Shown: piece by piece, positions 33,868-43,552 of the stretch
Layout: each line of letters starts with the position of its first letter
Position numbering within the stretch: position 1 is the stretch's first letter
Assembly: GCA_016709995.1 (NCBI GenBank)
Contig: JADJLQ010000001.1
Coordinates: 1,336,001 to 1,400,000, forward strand
Source of the DNA: Saprospiraceae bacterium
Lineage (GTDB): Bacteria; Bacteroidota; Bacteroidia; Chitinophagales; Saprospiraceae
DNA length: 64,000 bases
Direction: 5' to 3'
Program-made: the position numbers and the translations under genes
The notes under the pieces: generated by a model
Told to the model about the DNA's origin: nothing
The model's input: only the letters and a program-made list of their open reading frames with translations
Database searches by the model: none

Positions 33868-36800
33868 ATGAGGCATTTATTTATTGTATTGATATCTTTT
33901 CTTTCTTGTGGTGTGATTTTCAGTCAGGAGACTTCTGTTTTTTCTGAGATCAATGCTCATTATAAAGAAGGACTCCGGCTGTTTTCAGAGGGAGTCTATG
34001 TAGCTGCAAGGAAAGAATTTGAAACAGTGCTTAAAGAGCAAAGGTTAAGCTTCGAACCTGAGTATAAGACCCTTCACCTGTATGCCGAATATTATAGCGC
34101 CATTTCGGCATTGAGATTAAAATTGGAAGATGCTGACCTCATGGTGACAGAATTCATTAAAAAGAATCGCCCTGACCCGATAGCCGAAAAAGCTAACCTG
34201 GAAGTTGCCAATTATCATTTTGATCAAAAGAATTATACAGATGCTTTGATCTACTATAAATTAATGGATACCCGCGGTATGCCTGCATCGACCCTGAGTG
34301 AAGTCAAGTTCAAAGAAGGCTACTCCTATTTTGCAAAAAAAGATTTTAAAAATGCCAGCACTTCTTTCACCCTGGTAAAAGATACTAAAGGAGAATATTA
34401 TTACCCTACCAATTATTACCTGGGGATGAGTCATTATTTTAATGGCAAATATGATCAGGCGATCGCAAGTTTTGCGGTAGCTGCCAAGTCCAAAAAATAC
34501 TCCGATCTCATCCCTTACTACGTAACTCAAATCTACTTCTCACAAAAACAATATGATAAACTTATATCGTATGCGCAGCCAATATTGGATGGGACCCAGA
34601 AAGTAGACAAAGTCGAACTCATCAGAAGGATGGTAGGACATGCCTATTTTCTCAAACAAGATTATGCCAAAGCGCTGGTCCATTTGAGCACTTTTGAAAA
34701 AAACGGGCAGACTTTGGAAGAAGCAGATTATTATGCCCTTGGATATTGCAATTATGTATCCGGTTTGTATGAGAAAGCAATCCCTTACTTCAGCACCTTG
34801 AGTGCACAACAAAGCCAAATAGGCCAGAATTCAAATTATTACCTTGCTGATTGTTATTTGAGAAGTGGTAATACTTTGAGCGCCAGGACTGCATTTTACA
34901 ATGTTAGTAAACTACCCTACCAGGACAATATCCGGGAAGAAGCGCTGTTCAATTATGGCAAATTATCTGCAGAATTAGGTTTTGAGCGAGAGAGCATCAC
35001 AGCGCTCAACGGTTTTGGCCCGGAGTCAAAGTATTACGATGAAGCACAAAATATCATTGGCGATGTGCTGGATAGAACCAAAGACTACGACAATGCTATA
35101 CGCACGATAGAGTCCATTAAAAATCCGTCCCAGCGATTAAAAGCTGCTTATCAACAACTGGCGTACCGAAGGGCATTGCAATTGATCAATGAAGATCGTC
35201 CTGGCGAAGCCCGTGTACTGCTCTCCAAAGCTATTGAACCCTCATTTGATAAAAATATAAGTCTATCAGCGATGTATTGGCAAGCTGACCTCGCACATCG
35301 CCAGGGAGATTTCAACCTCAGTGCACAGCTTGTAGACAAATTCACTAATGCGGCTGGCACAGGCAAAGATTTAAAAGATCCGATGCTACTGCCGATGGCT
35401 AATTATCTGCAAGGGTATAATCAATTAAAGAAAGAAGCTTTTCTACCAGCCGGCGAACAGTTCAATGCAGCAATCGACAAATTGAAAAAAAACAGTACGG
35501 GAGCATCAAGCACCTTATTGGCAGATGCCTATTTACGCAGTGCAGACTGCTCATTTAAACGAAACAGGTATGATGAGGCTATCGGTTTATACAATCAGGT
35601 GATTAAGAATAAATCTACCGGCAACGACTATGCACAATACCAGACTGCCATCATCCAGGGCTTAAAAAATAACAATAAAGAGAAAATCAGGTTATTGGAT
35701 GATCTGATCAAAAAACAAGCTACTTCAAAATTTGCTGATGACGCCTTGTATGAAATAGCCCTCACTTATTCTGAGCAAAATCAGACCAATGAAGCCATCG
35801 CCAGTCTAAAAAAATTACTCAAAGATTATCCCGGCACTAATATCTACAACCGCACCCTCATCCAATTAGGATTGATGACTTATAATGAAGGAAACAAAAC
35901 CGAGGCCCTCAATGATTATAAAGAGGTATTCAAACACAACCCTACGCCTCAGGAATCTCAGGAAGCCATGACTGCCATTCAGGAGATCTATGTCGACGAC
36001 CTGGGCCAGCCGGATGAGTATATCAAATTTGTGGAATCTATCCCCGGGTACAATCTCACCAATTACTCCAGAGATTCCCTCAACTATGGAGTTGCACTTC
36101 GGTATTATGAAGATGGTCAGTATGAAAGAGCCATAACGGCTTTTACAGATTATATGCAGAAATTCCCCCGGGGACTGAGTCTGATACCTGCCTTGTATAA
36201 ACGAGCCGAATCCAATGTATTGCTCAAAAAATATGATCCTGCACTCGCAGATTACGAATCTGTGATACAAAAAGGGCGAAGTGAATTTTATGATAAATCC
36301 CTTTTTAAAGCAGCTACCCTGGCTTATAATTTTCAACAAAATTTTGATAAAGCATTAAAATACTATGGCGAATTGGCTAATAATGGCGGAGGATTGGATG
36401 AAAACACTTTGTTCGAATCACAACTTGGTGCTATGCGTACAGCGTACCGTCTTGGTCGCACCAATGATGTGACCTTATATGGAGACAAAGTCTACAAGTC
36501 TCCTAGAGTAAATAATGATCAAAAATCTACGGCCGGGTTTTACCTGGGCAAAATAGCATACGATCAAAAAAATTATGCCAAAGCGAATGAATACCTCAAA
36601 GCGGTCGTGGACCTTAGTGACAACGAGCAAACTGCAGAAGCCCGTTACCTGCTCGCAGAAATCCTCTACTTACAAAAATCTACAGCGGCTGCTGAAACAT
36701 CCACCCGCAATGCAATTTCTCAAAACTCAGATTATCCCTATTGGGTAGCAAAAAGTATGATCCTGCTGTCCGATATTTTTGTGGATAAAAATGATTTGTT

Positions 36801-36966
36801 TAATGCAAGAGCAGCTTTAGAAGCAGTACTGGAGAATTTTAAAGAGGACCCGGCCCTTACCAAAGTGGCACAGACTAAGCTGGATGCTGTCAAATCTAAA
36901 CAAGCTTCCGGAAGCAAACTCAAACAAGATAGTCTGAAAATCAATTCATTTTTTGACAATAACTAA
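33868..36966 (+). CDS. Large exported TPR-repeat protein
   Basis: 1032 residues, signal peptide MRHLFIVLISFLSCGVIFSQ. The body is almost entirely tetratricopeptide repeats (for example KEGYSYFAKKDFKNASTSFT, YLGMSHYFNGKYDQAIASFA, YYALGYCNYVSGLYEKAIPY, ALYEIALTYSEQNQTNEAIA), giving a long superhelical scaffold in the periplasm. The C-terminus (KQASGSKLKQDSLKINSFFD) is polar. It is followed after 22 bases by an outer-membrane barrel gene. The same pairing of a giant TPR protein and a barrel is, to my knowledge, common in Bacteroidota, which suggests an envelope complex. Exact role unknown. Confidence 0.9.
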   Translation: MRHLFIVLISFLSCGVIFSQETSVFSEINAHYKEGLRLFSEGVYVAARKEFETVLKEQRLSFEPEYKTLHLYAEYYSAISALRLKLEDADLMVTEFIKKNRPDPIAEKANLEVANYHFDQKNYTDALIYYKLMDTRGMPASTLSEVKFKEGYSYFAKKDFKNASTSFTLVKDTKGEYYYPTNYYLGMSHYFNGKYDQAIASFAVAAKSKKYSDLIPYYVTQIYFSQKQYDKLISYAQPILDGTQKVDKVELIRRMVGHAYFLKQDYAKALVHLSTFEKNGQTLEEADYYALGYCNYVSGLYEKAIPYFSTLSAQQSQIGQNSNYYLADCYLRSGNTLSARTAFYNVSKLPYQDNIREEALFNYGKLSAELGFERESITALNGFGPESKYYDEAQNIIGDVLDRTKDYDNAIRTIESIKNPSQRLKAAYQQLAYRRALQLINEDRPGEARVLLSKAIEPSFDKNISLSAMYWQADLAHRQGDFNLSAQLVDKFTNAAGTGKDLKDPMLLPMANYLQGYNQLKKEAFLPAGEQFNAAIDKLKKNSTGASSTLLADAYLRSADCSFKRNRYDEAIGLYNQVIKNKSTGNDYAQYQTAIIQGLKNNNKEKIRLLDDLIKKQATSKFADDALYEIALTYSEQNQTNEAIASLKKLLKDYPGTNIYNRTLIQLGLMTYNEGNKTEALNDYKEVFKHNPTPQESQEAMTAIQEIYVDDLGQPDEYIKFVESIPGYNLTNYSRDSLNYGVALRYYEDGQYERAITAFTDYMQKFPRGLSLIPALYKRAESNVLLKKYDPALADYESVIQKGRSEFYDKSLFKAATLAYNFQQNFDKALKYYGELANNGGGLDENTLFESQLGAMRTAYRLGRTNDVTLYGDKVYKSPRVNNDQKSTAGFYLGKIAYDQKNYAKANEYLKAVVDLSDNEQTAEARYLLAEILYLQKSTAAAETSTRNAISQNSDYPYWVAKSMILLSDIFVDKNDLFNARAALEAVLENFKEDPALTKVAQTKLDAVKSKQASGSKLKQDSLKINSFFDNN

Positions 36967-36988
36967 GTGACCCATTAATAGTAAGCGC

Positions 36989-38599
36989 ATGAAAAAAATA
37001 AGTATAATTTTATTGGTCATTTTCTACCGGATATTTTCTTTTGGACAGCAAGATCTGCCCGTAGATGTAATCCAGGTCGTAAAAGATTTCGACGCCAGGC
37101 TGATTGAAGCTGAAAAAATAAAAGTCAATCCTGAAGTCACCCCTACAGATGCCAGTCCGATCAAATACCAATACCAGGTCAATCCTGGTGTGCAGGCACT
37201 CAATTATAGTGCACCCCAGATCAGGCCTTTAGCAATGAAATCAGCTGAACCTGTGCCAGTATATCCTTTTTACCTTAAAGCCGGCTATGGTTTTCCAAAA
37301 GAGGCATATGGTCGCCTCTCCTATAGTTTTAAAAATGACGAACGCACTAAAGTCGGTTTCGACCTTACCCACCTGAGTGCTAACAGTAGCAAGAACGAAG
37401 CTCAACGCTTTTATGATAATGATCTCAAGGCACATGTACTCTACCTTACCGAAGAAGGCATGGCCATACAAGGTGATGCGCTGGTGAGTAAAGACCGATA
37501 CTACCATTATGGTCATTATATTCAAAATCCAGGTACCCTTACCCCAAACGCTATCTTAAAACACGACTATGATATCTTCGAAGTGGGTGCCAAATTATTC
37601 AATCCCAAGATCAGTGCCAATGGGATCAATTATTTTGCAGGCTTGAATGTATCTTCATTAGTAGACAATCTCTCCAGCTCAGAAAAAGGAGCGAATCTTC
37701 ACCTCGGATTGACAAAGTGGATAAAAGAGAAACATTCGCTCAGCATAGAATTGGGGTCTGACTTCACTGCATTTAAGGATTCTGCCAAACAAGAATTGAA
37801 CAATTTTTACTTATTGCCTTCCATTGGTATCCATGGAAAATCTTTTTTAATCCAGGGGGGTGTCAGAATCACCTCTGATGGCGAAGACATCAATTTGTTT
37901 CCTGCTGTCAATCTGAGTGGCAGCATAGCCGGCAATTCACTCATGGTGGTAGCAGGAGCTGAGGGAGGGCTGAATAAAAACTCCTATCGTAGTCTGAGTG
38001 ATTATAATCCGTTCATTACCTCCAGGCTAATTTTAAAGAACAATGCTTTTACCCATTACTTTATTGGATTAAAAGGTTCTGCTAAAACGGTTGAATATGA
38101 TGCCAGGGTGGGTTACAAACAAAATGACAACTTGCCTCTGTTTTCACTGAATACCAATAATTTCAGCAGGTTTGACATTTTATATAGAGCTATTGACCTG
38201 GTACATGGTACAGCCTCACTTACTTTCAGGCCTACTAAACAAATCATTGTCAATGGTGCTATCAATAAAAACTTTTATCGTAAGAATATTGAACCAAGTG
38301 CCTGGGGCCTACCCTCTTTAGAATTTAATGGCTCTCTTCAATATCAATCGCTCAATAAAAAACTGCTCCTGACCGCTGAGTCCTATGTAAATGATGGCAT
38401 TCCTTATGAAGATGATTTAGGCAATACAGGTAAGTCAAAACTTTTGTTGGATATCAGCCTGGGAGCTGATTATCACCTGACTAAAAACTTCGGCTTATTT
38501 GTGCAGGCAAACAATCTGGCCAATAGTGTTTGGCGCAGATGGTATCAATATCCTACGTTCGGTGTGAATGCTGTAGGTGGAATTACGGTTAAATTTTAG
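36989..38599 (+). CDS. Outer-membrane beta-barrel protein paired with the TPR scaffold
   Basis: 536 residues, signal peptide MKKISIILLVIFYRIFSFGQ. After a short soluble linker (about 20-95, with a Pro- and Gln-rich stretch QVNPGVQALNYSAPQIRP), the rest is a barrel of alternating strands (FYLKAGYGFPKEAYGRLSYS, GADYHLTKNFGLFVQANNLA) ending in FGVNAVGGITVKF with a terminal Phe. It resembles the barrel part of TonB-dependent receptors but has no plug domain or TonB box that I can see. It sits 22 bases downstream of the TPR gene and is most likely its outer-membrane partner. Substrate unknown. Confidence 0.87.
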   Translation: MKKISIILLVIFYRIFSFGQQDLPVDVIQVVKDFDARLIEAEKIKVNPEVTPTDASPIKYQYQVNPGVQALNYSAPQIRPLAMKSAEPVPVYPFYLKAGYGFPKEAYGRLSYSFKNDERTKVGFDLTHLSANSSKNEAQRFYDNDLKAHVLYLTEEGMAIQGDALVSKDRYYHYGHYIQNPGTLTPNAILKHDYDIFEVGAKLFNPKISANGINYFAGLNVSSLVDNLSSSEKGANLHLGLTKWIKEKHSLSIELGSDFTAFKDSAKQELNNFYLLPSIGIHGKSFLIQGGVRITSDGEDINLFPAVNLSGSIAGNSLMVVAGAEGGLNKNSYRSLSDYNPFITSRLILKNNAFTHYFIGLKGSAKTVEYDARVGYKQNDNLPLFSLNTNNFSRFDILYRAIDLVHGTASLTFRPTKQIIVNGAINKNFYRKNIEPSAWGLPSLEFNGSLQYQSLNKKLLLTAESYVNDGIPYEDDLGNTGKSKLLLDISLGADYHLTKNFGLFVQANNLANSVWRRWYQYPTFGVNAVGGITVKF

Positions 38600-38616
38600 C
38601 CTTATTTACTTTGCGA

Positions 38617-39603
38617 TTAATTAGCGACATACATCACTTCTTTGACTGCTTTGATGACTTTAGCAGGATTGGGTAGCCAGGCATCTACCAGGGTAGGAGC
38701 ATAAGGCAGTGAAGTATCTGCAGAGTTGACTCGAATCACAGGCGCATCCAGGTAGTCAAAAGCATGTTTTTGGATTTCATAAGTCACCTCAGCGCTGATA
38801 CCGGCAAAAGGCCAGGCCTCGTCTACAACTACCAGCCTATTGGTTTTTTTGACAGATTCGACTATGGTTTTATAATCTAGTGGCCTGATGGTTCGCAGGT
38901 CTATGATTTCTGCCTCTATCCCTTCTTTGGCCAGTTCTTCTGCTGCTTTTTTGGCTACTTCGACCATTTTATTATAGGATACAATGGTTACATCCTTGCC
39001 TTCTCTGCGGATAGCTGCTGATCCAATAGGCACCAGGTATTCTCCTTCAGGCACATCACCTTTTAACCCATACAGTATCTCAGATTCCATAAAACACACC
39101 GGATCATTGTCCCTGATAGCTGACTTTAACAATCCTTTCATATCAGCAGGATCCACGCAGGAGATCACCTTGAGGCCAGGTACATTGGCCATCCAGGATT
39201 CGAATGTCTGAGAATGTTGTTGCGCCAGCTGCCCTGCTGACCCACTAGGTCCCCTAAATACTATAGGGCAGGCAAACTGACCAGCAGATTGACTCAGGGT
39301 CTTAGCTGCATTGTTGACTATTTGATCAAAAGCCAGGATGGCAAAATTCCAGGTCATGAACTCTATGATGGGTCGCAATCCATTCATGGCAGCGCCTACT
39401 CCAATAGCAGTAAAACCGAGCTCAGAAATCGGTGTATCTATAACTCTTTGAGGGCCAAATTCTTCCAACATGCCTTTACTTACTTTGTAAGCCCCGTTGT
39501 ATTCTGCGACCTCTTCTCCCATCAAAAAGACATTTGGATCTCTCCTCATTTCTTCTACCATGGCTTCGCGCAATGCATCTCTTAAAGTGATAATCCTGCT
39601 CAT
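38617..39603 (-). CDS. pdhB: Pyruvate dehydrogenase complex E1 component, beta subunit
   Basis: 328 residues, standard length. With the alpha subunit it forms the thiamine-diphosphate enzyme that decarboxylates pyruvate and passes the acetyl group to E2. Motifs: ALREAMVEEMRRDPNVFLMG, GEEVAEYNGAYKVSKG, DTPISELGFTAIGVGAAMNG, EFMTWNFAILAFDQIVNNAA, GQLAQQHSQTFESWMANVPG. The cofactor-binding glutamates of the family (GEEV, ISE) are present. No alpha subunit or E2/E3 lies beside it, so the complex is encoded at scattered loci. Transcribed toward the barrel gene, with a 17-base gap. Confidence 0.95.
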   Translation of the reverse strand: MSRIITLRDALREAMVEEMRRDPNVFLMGEEVAEYNGAYKVSKGMLEEFGPQRVIDTPISELGFTAIGVGAAMNGLRPIIEFMTWNFAILAFDQIVNNAAKTLSQSAGQFACPIVFRGPSGSAGQLAQQHSQTFESWMANVPGLKVISCVDPADMKGLLKSAIRDNDPVCFMESEILYGLKGDVPEGEYLVPIGSAAIRREGKDVTIVSYNKMVEVAKKAAEELAKEGIEAEIIDLRTIRPLDYKTIVESVKKTNRLVVVDEAWPFAGISAEVTYEIQKHAFDYLDAPVIRVNSADTSLPYAPTLVDAWLPNPAKVIKAVKEVMYVAN

Positions 39604-39619
39604 ATTTTGAATTGAAGCG

Positions 39620-39627
39620 CAAATTTA
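39620..39627 (-). promoter_or_regulatory. Candidate -7 box for pdhB
   Basis: The minus strand reads TAAATTTG 17 bases before the pdhB ATG. It matches TAnnTTTG and predicts a leader of about ten bases or less. No -33 match at standard spacing. Confidence 0.3.
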
Positions 39628-39757
39628 GTCATTTTGACAAAATAACTAACAGGGAAGCATACTCAGGTCCATCCAAATACAATTAGACAACGGTTTGCAT
39701 TGATTTTGAGGTAGTTTGATGTTGGACTCCCTGAGATTGATTATTTTTCGATTCAAT

Positions 39758-42745
39758 ATGGACAAAAATAACCTGGCAGAAATTATAAGGTCCCAGTTTG
39801 GTCTCAAAGGCAAGTTAGAGATGATTTATTCCGAATTGGACCAAGTTTATTCTCTTGAGGATGAGGATAAAAAATATGTGGTAAAACTCTCTAATCCTGA
39901 CCGCCCTGTAGCTATCCTGGAACTTGAGTCCGCGGTTTTAGAACACCTCCATCAAAAGAATTATACGTATGTGTTTCAAAAGCCCGTTCTTTCATTGGGT
40001 GGACTCCATTTTGTACCATTTGAAGATTACCATCTGAGGATTTTTGAATGGATAGATGCGAAGCTTCAAGCACAGTGCAATCCTCAGACCGGTCATACCC
40101 GTGCTTCCATTGGGTTGATGATGGGTTCGCTGAGTATGGTGCTGGCAGATTTTGAGCACGATGCAGCTCATAGATTCATCAAATGGGACCCTTCTCAGGT
40201 AGTATGGATCAAAGATCATATTCATCTGATTCCTTCCCGATGGCAAGGCATATTCATCTCCCACCTGGATTGGCTTGAGCAATACATATTCCCACTGCTT
40301 GATAAATGTCCCCGTCAGGTTAATTACAATGATGCCAATGATTATAATGTACTCTGCAATTGGAACTCCACAACCCAATGCTTCGAAGCTTATGCACTCA
40401 TAGATTGGTTGGACACAGTCTATACCCATCGCATCAACGAACTCGCCATCACCTGTGCCTACAGCATCATGGGCCTGGCAGATCCGCTCCAGGGTGCTGT
40501 AGAAATCACTTCAGCTTATCATAGTGTCAGCCCACTCAACCCAGAGGAACTGGAAGTATTGTATGCTATGATCGCTGCAAGATTGATGATCAGCGTGACC
40601 GTATCTGCTATTAACAAAGACGCTGAGCCGCTCAACGAATACCTCCAGATCAGCGATCAGGCTGCCTGGCTTTTATTGGGAAAATGGTTCGCCCTTCATC
40701 CGAGGATGGCATGGTACAGTTTCAGGGCTGGATGCCATCTCGAACCCATTCCTGATCAAAAAAAAATATTGACCGGGCTGCATACAAAAGCATATTCACC
40801 CATCATCAGCCGGGATTTTTTGAAGCAGGCCCACATTTTTGATTTTAGTATAGGGAGTGAAGAACTGGGCAATTTTGAAAACTACCTCGTGGATGAAAAA
40901 TTGGATGCACTGACGGAGGCTACTCTTAGAAATAATAATAAAAAATATGGTCTCGGACTATATAGTGAGATCAGGCCTTTCTATTCCGGTGATTCATTTA
41001 GAACAGAAGGCAATGATGGCCCTCAATGGCGAACTCAGCATCTGGGCATTGACCTATTTGCACCGGCCGGCACCCCCGTTTATTCAGCCGCCAGTGGCAA
41101 AATTCATAGCTTAAACTTCAACAATTTGAAGCGTGACTATGGCCCAACCATCATCACGGAGCACGATAACAACGGCGTCAAATTTTACTTCTTATACGGG
41201 CACCTGACTCAGTCATCACTCCATTGGAAACCAGGTGATTTAATCTCCGCAGGGGATACACTCGGTTGGATAGGGCAGATAGAGGAAAATGGAGGATGGC
41301 CACCACATTTGCATTTTCAGGTTATTCTTGATTTACTTGGGTATGTGGGTGATTTTCCGGGAGTTGGATTCTTGTCTCAAACAGCGGTATGGACCTGCAT
41401 CAGTCCCGATCCTGGATTTATGTTTGAAGATTACCCTCACCAAATACTTAATACCTCTATTAGTAATATTCTTCAAAAAAGAAAAGCAATATTAGGCTTT
41501 AACCTTTCTGTCTCTTATAAAAACCAACCGCTATGGATCCAAAGAGGACAATCCCAATATCTCATAGACCATACGGGAAGAAAATACCTGGATACTGTCA
41601 ATAATGTAGCCCATTGTGGTCATGAACACCCAAGAGTGGTGAGCCGTGGCCAAAAAAGTATGGCAGTCCTGAATACTAATACGCGATACCTTCATGAGCA
41701 AATCATAACACTCGCAGAGGAGCTAAAAAAATACTTTGACCCTACTCTTGAAGTATGTTATTTTACCAACTCAGGTACTGAAGCCAATGAACTGGCCATT
41801 CGATTGGCAAAAAACTATACCAGGTCAAAAGAGGTCCTGACCATGCAATGGGGATACCATGGCAATAGCAGCACCATGGTAGATCTTAGCTCTTATAAAT
41901 TTGATCGCAAAGGAGGTAAAGGCAGGCCTCCACATACACATGTCATCCCTATGCCTGACCCGCTGAGAGGCATATATGCTTCGCATCCAGATCAGGCTGC
42001 ACTATATCTTCAAGAAGTAAAAGCTATACTCTCGCTGATAAATAGCCAGGGCTCTCAACCAGCTGCCTTATTTGCCGAATCCATTTTAAGTTGTGGAGGC
42101 CAAATCGTCTACCCAAAAGATTTTTTAACTCGAGCTGTATCCATCATAAGAGAAGCCGGCGGGGTGTACATCGCAGATGAAGTACAAACCGGGCTGGGTA
42201 GGATCGGGTCACATTTTTCAGCATATGAATTATATGGCGTGACTCCGGATATCGTGACCCTGGGTAAGCCACTTGGTAATGGCCATCCAATCGGGGCTGT
42301 GCTATGTACCAGGGAAATTGCAGCAGCTTTTAATAATGGAATGGAATACTTTAATACGTTTGGAGGAAATCCCGTGAGTTGCGCCATAGCCTGCGAAGTA
42401 TTGAGGGTGCTCCAGGTTGAATCTTTAATGGTAAATGCACTTTTGACTGGGCAATATCTCAAAAAAGAACTCAATAATTTATTGCCTGATCATCCTATCC
42501 TCGCTGACATTAGAGGCGAAGGATTCTTCCTTGGGATAGAGCTTTTAGATGGCACGAAACCTGCCACCCTGGCTGCAAATTATCTTGCAGGCCGAATGCG
42601 AACTTATGGTATTTTAATGAGTACCGACGGGCCGGATGATAATGTATTAAAAATAAAACCACCGATGACTTTTAGCCAGACCAATGCAGAAGAATTATTG
42701 TCCAGGATGGACCAAATATTGAGAGAAGCTCCCATGTTGATTTAA
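39758..42745 (+). CDS. Kinase (APH-like) / M23 peptidase / class III aminotransferase fusion protein
   Basis: 995 residues from ATG 39758; earlier starts at 39716 (TTG) and 39719 add a hydrophobic leader that does not look like a signal peptide, so the protein is taken as cytoplasmic. Residues about 1-350 form an aminoglycoside-phosphotransferase/choline-kinase fold (NYNDANDYNVLC catalytic loop, YALIDWLDTVYTHRINELAI). About 400-545 is an M23 LytM-type fold with zinc ligands in QHLGIDLF (H428) and PHLHFQ (H517, H519). About 570-995 is a class III PLP enzyme with ADEVQTGLGRIGSHF and the Schiff-base lysine in LGKPLGNGHPIGAV (K837). All three sites look intact. I recall this architecture as annotated but poorly characterised. 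The substrate may be a phosphorylatable amino alcohol or amino acid, which is inference only. Confidence 0.9.
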   Translation: MDKNNLAEIIRSQFGLKGKLEMIYSELDQVYSLEDEDKKYVVKLSNPDRPVAILELESAVLEHLHQKNYTYVFQKPVLSLGGLHFVPFEDYHLRIFEWIDAKLQAQCNPQTGHTRASIGLMMGSLSMVLADFEHDAAHRFIKWDPSQVVWIKDHIHLIPSRWQGIFISHLDWLEQYIFPLLDKCPRQVNYNDANDYNVLCNWNSTTQCFEAYALIDWLDTVYTHRINELAITCAYSIMGLADPLQGAVEITSAYHSVSPLNPEELEVLYAMIAARLMISVTVSAINKDAEPLNEYLQISDQAAWLLLGKWFALHPRMAWYSFRAGCHLEPIPDQKKILTGLHTKAYSPIISRDFLKQAHIFDFSIGSEELGNFENYLVDEKLDALTEATLRNNNKKYGLGLYSEIRPFYSGDSFRTEGNDGPQWRTQHLGIDLFAPAGTPVYSAASGKIHSLNFNNLKRDYGPTIITEHDNNGVKFYFLYGHLTQSSLHWKPGDLISAGDTLGWIGQIEENGGWPPHLHFQVILDLLGYVGDFPGVGFLSQTAVWTCISPDPGFMFEDYPHQILNTSISNILQKRKAILGFNLSVSYKNQPLWIQRGQSQYLIDHTGRKYLDTVNNVAHCGHEHPRVVSRGQKSMAVLNTNTRYLHEQIITLAEELKKYFDPTLEVCYFTNSGTEANELAIRLAKNYTRSKEVLTMQWGYHGNSSTMVDLSSYKFDRKGGKGRPPHTHVIPMPDPLRGIYASHPDQAALYLQEVKAILSLINSQGSQPAALFAESILSCGGQIVYPKDFLTRAVSIIREAGGVYIADEVQTGLGRIGSHFSAYELYGVTPDIVTLGKPLGNGHPIGAVLCTREIAAAFNNGMEYFNTFGGNPVSCAIACEVLRVLQVESLMVNALLTGQYLKKELNNLLPDHPILADIRGEGFFLGIELLDGTKPATLAANYLAGRMRTYGILMSTDGPDDNVLKIKPPMTFSQTNAEELLSRMDQILREAPMLI

Positions 42746-42751
42746 TTGGTC

Positions 42752-43552
42752 CTATCTGCTCTTTATCGGGATCACCATTTTCAGAGCTGACCAGGTATCA
42801 TCTACCGATGCCACTTTTACATCTACCAGGTCTAGTGCCAAAGCAGTAGCCCTGATCATATCTTCGTTTATTTCTGTTGGCTTTTTGGATGCTTTTTTAT
42901 GCCAGGAGACCCAAATCATTCCATTGGATGCTATAATGCGTCTGCTTTTCTTTAAACCGGAAACCCGCCTTAAAAAAAAAAAAATATTTCCCCCGGGTCC
43001 CCGGGGGGGGGGGGGGGGGGGGGGGGAAAGGGCGGGCGGGCGGGGGAGAATTAATTCCAAAAAAAAAAAAATTTGGTGGGGGGGGGGGGCCCCCGCCGGC
43101 CAGCCCCCCCCCCGCCAAAAAACCGGGCCCCCCCCCCGGAAAAAAAAACCGAAAAGGGGGTTTTTTCCCCCGGGGGGGGGGGGGGGGGGGGGGGGGGGAG
43201 GGGCCGGCAGGGAGGGAATTCGGGGCCGTCTCCCCCCCCCCGCCCCCCCCGCGGGGGGGGGGGAAAGAAAAAAGGGGACGAAAAAAAGTGGGGGGGGGGC
43301 AAGGGGGGGGGGGAGGGCCACCCCGCGCGGGCAGCCCGCAAGTTAAAAATCTTCCAACTCCGCTGTTTTGTTGGTGTACAACCACACCAGATCATAGGAT
43401 TTCCTGGTTTGAATGCTGGTATCAAAATGGATTGATTCTGTGGTTAACATTTGTACTATCATCTCAGGGGCTCCGGAGATCAATACCTGCTGTCCCGATT
43501 TGAAGCCAATCTTTTTGAGCAAAGGCGTATCATATTTTATGTGATCGGACAT
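42752..43552 (-). pseudogene. DUF3052-family gene split by homopolymer sequence
   Basis: The N-terminal part starts at ATG 43552 (DHIKYDTPLLKKIGFKSGQQ, YDLVWLYTNKTAELEDF) and the C-terminal part ends at 42752 (GLKKSRRIIASNG, MIWVSWHKKASKKPTEINED, ATALALDLVDVKVASVDDTW). Together they give the complete pattern of a DUF3052 protein of about 145 residues. Between them, at about 42971-43337, is G/C-homopolymer sequence that breaks the frame. Only about 8-10 residues seem to be missing from the true join, so the gene was probably intact before this sequence was introduced. Function of the family is unknown. Its start overlaps the end of the upstream MBL gene by 23 bases. Confidence 0.75.
42971..43337. 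repeat. Low-complexity G/C homopolymer block, probable assembly artefact
   Basis: About 370 bases made almost wholly of homopolymers. There are G runs of 24 and 27, A runs of 13, C runs of 9, and hardly any ordinary sequence between them. Nothing like it occurs elsewhere in the window (roughly 40 percent GC). All three minus-strand frames translate to Pro/Gly/Phe strings. It lies exactly inside an otherwise normal gene. Two-colour sequencing noise or a low-coverage consensus failure is the simplest source. Confidence 0.85.

Noticed and set aside
39758..40800. Aminoglycoside resistance gene
   Set aside because: The domain has the phosphotransferase fold but is fused to M23 and aminotransferase domains and lacks any resistance context. 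A metabolic kinase is more likely.
42971..43337. Long G runs as a G-quadruplex or regulatory element
   Set aside because: Runs of 24 and 27 G together with long A and C runs, all inside a conserved gene, look like sequencing noise rather than a biological quadruplex.
42885..43435. Open frames rich in Gly, Pro and Arg on both strands
   Set aside because: They are translations of the homopolymer block and have no protein-like composition.
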